From: Symplocastrum torsivum CPER-KK1
GTDB taxonomy: Bacteria; Cyanobacteriota; Cyanobacteriia; Cyanobacteriales; Coleofasciculaceae
DNA: 64,000 nucleotides
Assembly: GCA_019358875.1 (NCBI GenBank)
Contig: JAHHIF010000021.1
Location: 1-64,000, forward strand
Direction: 5' to 3'
Part shown: positions 60,297-64,000 of the stretch, piece after piece
How the letters are laid out: every line of letters starts with the position of its first letter
Numbering within the stretch: position 1 is the stretch's first letter
Made by a program: the position numbers and the translations under genes
The notes under the pieces: model-generated
What the model was told of the DNA's origin: nothing
The model's database searches: none
Seen by the model: the letters and a program-made list of their open reading frames with translations, nothing else

Positions 60297-60728
60297 ATGG
60301 ACTACCGAAATCCTGTCCCGACCGTCGATATCATCATTGAATTAATTGATCGCCCCCATCGTCCAATCATTTTGATTGAACGCAAAAATGAACCGTTTGG
60401 CTGGGCAATTCCTGGTGGTTTTGTGGATTATGGCGAGTCAGTAGAAACAGCGGCTATACGGGAGGCGGCAGAGGAAGTCAGCTTACAGGTTGAGCTAATA
60501 GAACAGTTTCAGGTGTATTCAGACCCTAACCGCGACCCTCGCAAACATACTCTTAGTGTTGTATTTCTAGCAACAGCAAAAGGTGAACCCCAAGCCGCTG
60601 ATGATGCTAAAACAATAGGGGTTTTTCAGGCTTGGGATGTCCCCGCTAACTTGTGCTTTGACCATGACAAAATCTTGCAGGATTATTGGCAGTATCGCCA
60701 TTACGGATTGCGCCCGCGTTTGTCTTAA
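60297..60728 (+). CDS. Nudix hydrolase
   Basis: Protein of 143 residues. The Nudix box GGFVDYGESVETAAIREAAE then EVSL (GX5EX7REUXEEXGU, with Ser in place of the last Gly) lies near residues 40-62, after FGWAIPG. The C-terminal FFLATAKGEPQAADDAKTI-like region (VVFLATAKGEPQAADDAKTI) resembles ADP-ribose/NADH pyrophosphatase relatives. Hydrolysis of an NDP-X substrate is expected; the exact substrate is unknown. I use the ATG at 60297; a TTG four codons earlier is in frame. Convergent with the radical-SAM gene. Confidence 0.9.
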   Translation: MDYRNPVPTVDIIIELIDRPHRPIILIERKNEPFGWAIPGGFVDYGESVETAAIREAAEEVSLQVELIEQFQVYSDPNRDPRKHTLSVVFLATAKGEPQAADDAKTIGVFQAWDVPANLCFDHDKILQDYWQYRHYGLRPRLS

Positions 60729-60731
60729 AAA

Positions 60732-63380
60732 CTAAGGGTTAGTTAAAATCAACTGTTGCCGATGACTGTGTAGTAGCTCCCACTCTTGTTGGCTGACTTG
60801 GTCTAGCATATAGACTAAATGCTCTGGTCGTAGGAGCGTTCCATCATTGCGACAGCTACCGACATAGCGGACAACGGCTGAATCGGTTGGGTATGCTTCG
60901 GGTTTGTCTGATTCAACTAGTTCTAACTCAAAAAGGCGATCGCGTAAATTTACTTGTTGTTTCTTCCTAGATTTCGTTGTTTTCTCCCACCAAATTGCCT
61001 CTTGACGCTTAATCACTTCTATCCAATCTTGCAATTGTTGAAGAGAAGCGCCTTCACTTGCCGCAACTGTAATACAATATTCCGCCCGTTCTAACACTTG
61101 CGTTGCAGCAGGAGCTGTTAAACTAACCTCCTCAACCTGATACACAGGAATATCTTCGGGTAGTTGGGAAGCTAGGCGTTCCTTAAACTGTTCAACATCC
61201 ATCGCTTGGCTAAGTTCAAAATCCACAATCTCACCGTCGCTGGTGGCTCCCAACGGCAAAGCGTTAGCAATCATAATCCGGGGATTGGGATGAAAACCAC
61301 CAGTATAAGCAATTGGCAGTGAAGCTCGTCTTACAGCCCTGTCATACAGTCGGACTAAATCTAAATGACTCACCAAAGCCATTTCGCCGTGCTTGCCAAA
61401 CCAAACCCGCAGCCGCTGAACTTTTTCTTGATTTGGCTTGAAGTGTCCTGCAAATTCAGGAATCGGCACCGGTGCAATGACGACATTGTGACCAAAGTCA
61501 GTGCCGCAGATGCCACAGTGAGAACAGCCTTCAAAAGAACAATCGGGCACGGTAGCTGCTTCTAAGGCACGCTGCAAGTCATCTATCAGCCAATTCTTAT
61601 CTATCCCGGTATCAATGTGATCCCAAGGCAGGGGAGCCTCAAGAGAATTAGAGTATGAGGGTTGGGGAGTAGAGTTTGTCGCTTCTGACGGTTGAGGGCT
61701 GTCAGCTAACGGCTGAAATACATTCCATTCGCCATTTTCGACTTGGCGATATTTCCAGGTTAGTCCAGATTCTGTGATCGCTTTTTCCCAAGCGGCAAAC
61801 GCACGCTCTAAACTATCAAACCAAGAATCCATTCCTGCACCCAGTTCCCAAGCCCGACGCAGCACAGAAGACAAGCGCCTATCACCTCGCCCAATAAAGT
61901 CTTCCATTGCCGAAATTCGGACATCAGTGAAATTCACTTTGACACCCTTTATCCGACGAAACTCATTACGGAGCAAAGCTTGCTTACGCTGAAACTCAGT
62001 CGTTGAAACCGAGTGCCATTGAAACGGGGTATGGGGCTTGGGCGTAAAGTTGGAAATCGTCAGATTAAAGTTAAGGTGCCGTCTCCCCTGCGTGTAGCAT
62101 TCCTGCTTTAACCAACGCACTGTCTCCGCAATCCCTAGGACATCGACATCCGTCTCCCCAGGCAAGCCAATCATGAAGTAGAGCTTAATCTTATCCCAGC
62201 CCTGCTCAACGGCAGTTTTCACTCCTCTGAGTAGTTCTTCATTGGTTAAGCCTTTATTCACAATGTCCCGCATTCGCTGCGTTCCCGCTTCCGGGGCAAA
62301 TGTCAATCCTCCCTGCCGTGTACCACCAAGGATATTCGCAATATTTTCATCAAATCGATCTACCCGTTGACTGGGTAGGGAAAGGGAAATATTTTCATCT
62401 TTGAGCCGATTCTTGATTTCCATCCCAACGGCTGGCAGGGCAAGGTAGTCAGAGCAGCTAAGAGACAATAGGGAGAATTCATTATATCCCGTTGCTCTCA
62501 TGCCCTGCTCAATTGCCTCTACCACTTTCTCCGGTTCCACATCTCGTGCAGGACGAGTTAGCATCCCTGGCTGACAGAAGCGACAACCACGAGTACAGCC
62601 ACGGCGGATTTCAATGGTTAATCGGTTGTGTACGGTTTCGACATAGGGAACCAGCCCAATCGAGTACGCTGGCATCGGTGTAGCAACTCGTCGCAAAATC
62701 CGATTCGGAACATCCGGACGGTTGGGATGAACGGAGCCGTCGGGTGCCATATCGTAGAACTGCGGAACATACACGCCCGGAATTTGTGCCAAATCTAGCA
62801 GTAGTTCTTCTTTAGTTAAATTGGCTGCCTTTCCGTCCTCTAGTACTAAGCCAATTTCTGGCAGCAGTTCCTCTCCATCCCCTAAGGCAATAAAGTCAAA
62901 AAAGTCAGCGTAGGGTTCAGGGTTTGAGGTGGCTGTTTGTCCACCCGCAAAAATTAAGGGGTAAGAACCCGTTGCACGTTCTTGGTAGGTGAGCGGAATT
63001 CCTGCCAAGTTCAACATTTCTAGGATGTTGGTTGCTCCTAATTCGTAGCTGAGGCTAAAACCTAAGATATCGAAGTCGGTTAATGAGCGCCGATTTTCGA
63101 CGGCAAAGAGGGGTGTCTGAGTTTCTCGCAGTTTCGCGGCTAAGTCTGGTGCAGGTAAATAGGCGCGATCGCACAACTGCCTAGGCTGAGCATTCAAAAT
63201 GTTGTAAAGGATAATGTGCCCCAGATTAGAAGCGCCAACTTCATAAATTTCTGGGTAGGTTAACACCCAGCGCACCTGCGCGGATTCCCAGGATTTATGG
63301 ACTGCGCCTAACTCGTTACCCAAGTAACGCGCTGGAGTAATAATCTCTTTACTAAGTAGTTCCTCAACGGTGAACACCAT
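60732..63380 (-). CDS. radical SAM protein with C-terminal DUF2344 (TIGR03960/TIGR03936-like)
   Basis: Fusion of 882 residues. The N-terminal part (1-230; VRWVLTYPEIYEVGASNLGH) is B12-binding-like. The radical-SAM core has the 4Fe-4S motif RRGCTRGCRFCQPG (CxxxCxxC) near residue 270 and LKLYFMIGLPGETDVDVLGI-like sequence (KLYFMIGLPGETDVDV) near 410. A Pro/Ser/Gln linker near residues 560-585 precedes a Cys-rich segment (CSFEGCSHCGICG near 625), then DUF2344 (RLRVWFGKHGEMALVSHLDL near 660; AYTGGFHPNPRIMIANALPL). Function unproven, possibly RNA modification. Start at 63380, where family similarity begins. Confidence 0.92.
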   Translation of the reverse strand: MVFTVEELLSKEIITPARYLGNELGAVHKSWESAQVRWVLTYPEIYEVGASNLGHIILYNILNAQPRQLCDRAYLPAPDLAAKLRETQTPLFAVENRRSLTDFDILGFSLSYELGATNILEMLNLAGIPLTYQERATGSYPLIFAGGQTATSNPEPYADFFDFIALGDGEELLPEIGLVLEDGKAANLTKEELLLDLAQIPGVYVPQFYDMAPDGSVHPNRPDVPNRILRRVATPMPAYSIGLVPYVETVHNRLTIEIRRGCTRGCRFCQPGMLTRPARDVEPEKVVEAIEQGMRATGYNEFSLLSLSCSDYLALPAVGMEIKNRLKDENISLSLPSQRVDRFDENIANILGGTRQGGLTFAPEAGTQRMRDIVNKGLTNEELLRGVKTAVEQGWDKIKLYFMIGLPGETDVDVLGIAETVRWLKQECYTQGRRHLNFNLTISNFTPKPHTPFQWHSVSTTEFQRKQALLRNEFRRIKGVKVNFTDVRISAMEDFIGRGDRRLSSVLRRAWELGAGMDSWFDSLERAFAAWEKAITESGLTWKYRQVENGEWNVFQPLADSPQPSEATNSTPQPSYSNSLEAPLPWDHIDTGIDKNWLIDDLQRALEAATVPDCSFEGCSHCGICGTDFGHNVVIAPVPIPEFAGHFKPNQEKVQRLRVWFGKHGEMALVSHLDLVRLYDRAVRRASLPIAYTGGFHPNPRIMIANALPLGATSDGEIVDFELSQAMDVEQFKERLASQLPEDIPVYQVEEVSLTAPAATQVLERAEYCITVAASEGASLQQLQDWIEVIKRQEAIWWEKTTKSRKKQQVNLRDRLFELELVESDKPEAYPTDSAVVRYVGSCRNDGTLLRPEHLVYMLDQVSQQEWELLHSHRQQLILTNP

Positions 63381-63708
63381 GGCAATCTTCCCTGCTGCCT
63401 TTGTGTAGTTATCCCGCAGCACTCATTCATCTTAACCGGATGTTTCCAAGGGCGATCACCGTCCCTGAGGAGTTTTGTGTTGCCTTTGCGACGCTTGCGA
63501 TCGCTCTGATTCAAGGCAGTAGCGAATCCCGGTACTGCCCCAATGCTGGTACTCTCTCCAGCGATTGAGAGACAGTATTGCTAATATTGCCGGGGAAAAG
63601 CATTGGCAAAGGTTTTCGCTTATATCACAGTAGCAAGCATTCGTGTGAGGAGCATTGCGTTGCTCGTGAATGTGTAAGGACAAGCGACATTGTCGTTTTG
63701 GGAGGTGT
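63381..63708. other. spacer upstream of the radical-SAM gene
   Basis: About 328 nt. A GCGATCGC site near 63497. Two short minus-strand frames are not convincing. This is where the radical-SAM promoter should be; no sure boxes. Confidence 0.4.
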
Positions 63709-64000
63709 TTAGGCGATGAGCATCCCGGATCTCAAGCTTGATGCAGCTAAATCCTCTAAAGCCTTGTCTATAATCTTTTGCTCAAGCGTGGCAGTAAAGG
63801 CATCACGGCTCTCAAAAATCTCAAATGCCTCATCTAGCTGAGTTAGCTCGAAGATAATCCTAATCGAGGGCGCAAGACAGCATAGACCAAAGCGCTGCTT
63901 TCGACTTTGAGCTAACCGAAAAGCAGAAACTAGCGCCATTAGACCTGCACTATCGATAGACTCAACACGGTGCATGTCAACCAATACTGGACGTTCTCCT
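63709..64000 (-). CDS. STAS-domain protein, anti-sigma factor antagonist-like (5' end outside window)
   Basis: The frame is open to the window edge; 97 residues are visible (ERPVLVDMHRVESIDSAGLM onward). RVESIDSAGL is the STAS phosphorylation loop, with a Ser after the Asp as in SpoIIAA-like proteins. The next helix reads SAFRLAQSRKQRFGLCCLAP, and IRIIFELTQLDEAFEIFESR is the usual last helix. The function would be partner switching with an anti-sigma factor or other kinase. The start is not in this window. Confidence 0.85.
   Translation of the reverse strand, partial: GERPVLVDMHRVESIDSAGLMALVSAFRLAQSRKQRFGLCCLAPSIRIIFELTQLDEAFEIFESRDAFTATLEQKIIDKALEDLAASSLRSGMLIA

Noticed and set aside
1..64000. 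tRNA or rRNA genes
   Set aside because: No T-arm GGTTCGAATCC-type motif with a matching acceptor stem and no rRNA sequence was recognised by eye; a tRNAscan run could still find one.

Overview
This window looks like chromosome of a cyanobacterium, probably a large-genome filamentous lineage. Direct support is the gene content: phytoene desaturase and phytoene synthase (pds/crtB), MenB for phylloquinone, the NDH-1 subunits NdhB and NdhD, an acyl-ACP/acyl-CoA synthetase, a NuiA-type nuclease inhibitor and several families mostly confined to cyanobacteria. The HIP1 octamer GCGATCGC is also scattered through coding and non-coding DNA. The finer lineage is inference. No rRNA, tRNA or CRISPR array was seen.

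Layout. 1-3 kb: a divergent small gene and the carotenoid operon crtP-crtB. 3-6 kb (minus): an ABC-2 permease/ATPase pair and a nucleotidyltransferase-fold protein. 6-12 kb (minus): a giant TamB-domain protein with a 70-residue tandem repeat. 12-18 kb: three polytopic GT-C-type membrane glycosyltransferase genes, two of them tandem paralogs. 18-28 kb: an accessory-looking stretch with a short-chain dehydrogenase, the acyl-ACP synthetase, YlqD, a lipoprotein, a secreted pentapeptide-repeat protein, an orphan ABC ATPase and a glycosyltransferase. This stretch also has long spacers, one of which (about 23.28-23.60 kb) carries a run of perfect hairpins ending in an intrinsic terminator. 28-32 kb: menB, a GT2 glycosyltransferase and a coupled AAA-ATPase/PIN-like pair. 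32-38 kb: the translation cluster rpsB-tsf-tsf2-hypothetical-recG, with EF-Ts duplicated in tandem. 38-48 kb: nuiA, ndhB, a decayed two-gene cassette, topA, thrB, yqeY-like and ndhD. 48-50 kb: an IS605/IS1341-type element with an intact TnpB. 50-64 kb: ordinary housekeeping genes (comB-like, pheS, surE, lysC, a DUF2993 protein, an RsuA/RluB pseudouridine synthase, a RodZ-like protein, malQ, a Nudix hydrolase, a radical-SAM/DUF2344 protein) and the edge of a STAS-domain gene.

How it fits together. Most genes are core metabolism: pigments and quinones, cyclic electron flow/respiration through NDH-1, aspartate-family amino acids (lysC, thrB), translation and its factors, DNA topology and repair, glycogen/maltodextrin turnover, and envelope biogenesis (TamB, GT-C enzymes, ABC exporters). 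The best candidates for new biology are the structured RNA candidate near 23.4 kb, the AAA/PIN pair near 31 kb, the second tsf gene, the two-state rpsB leader, the TamB repeat array, the GT39 paralog with a stop codon at its ancestral start, the decayed cassette upstream of ndhB, and several dispersed short repeats, one family of which supplies or abuts stop codons.
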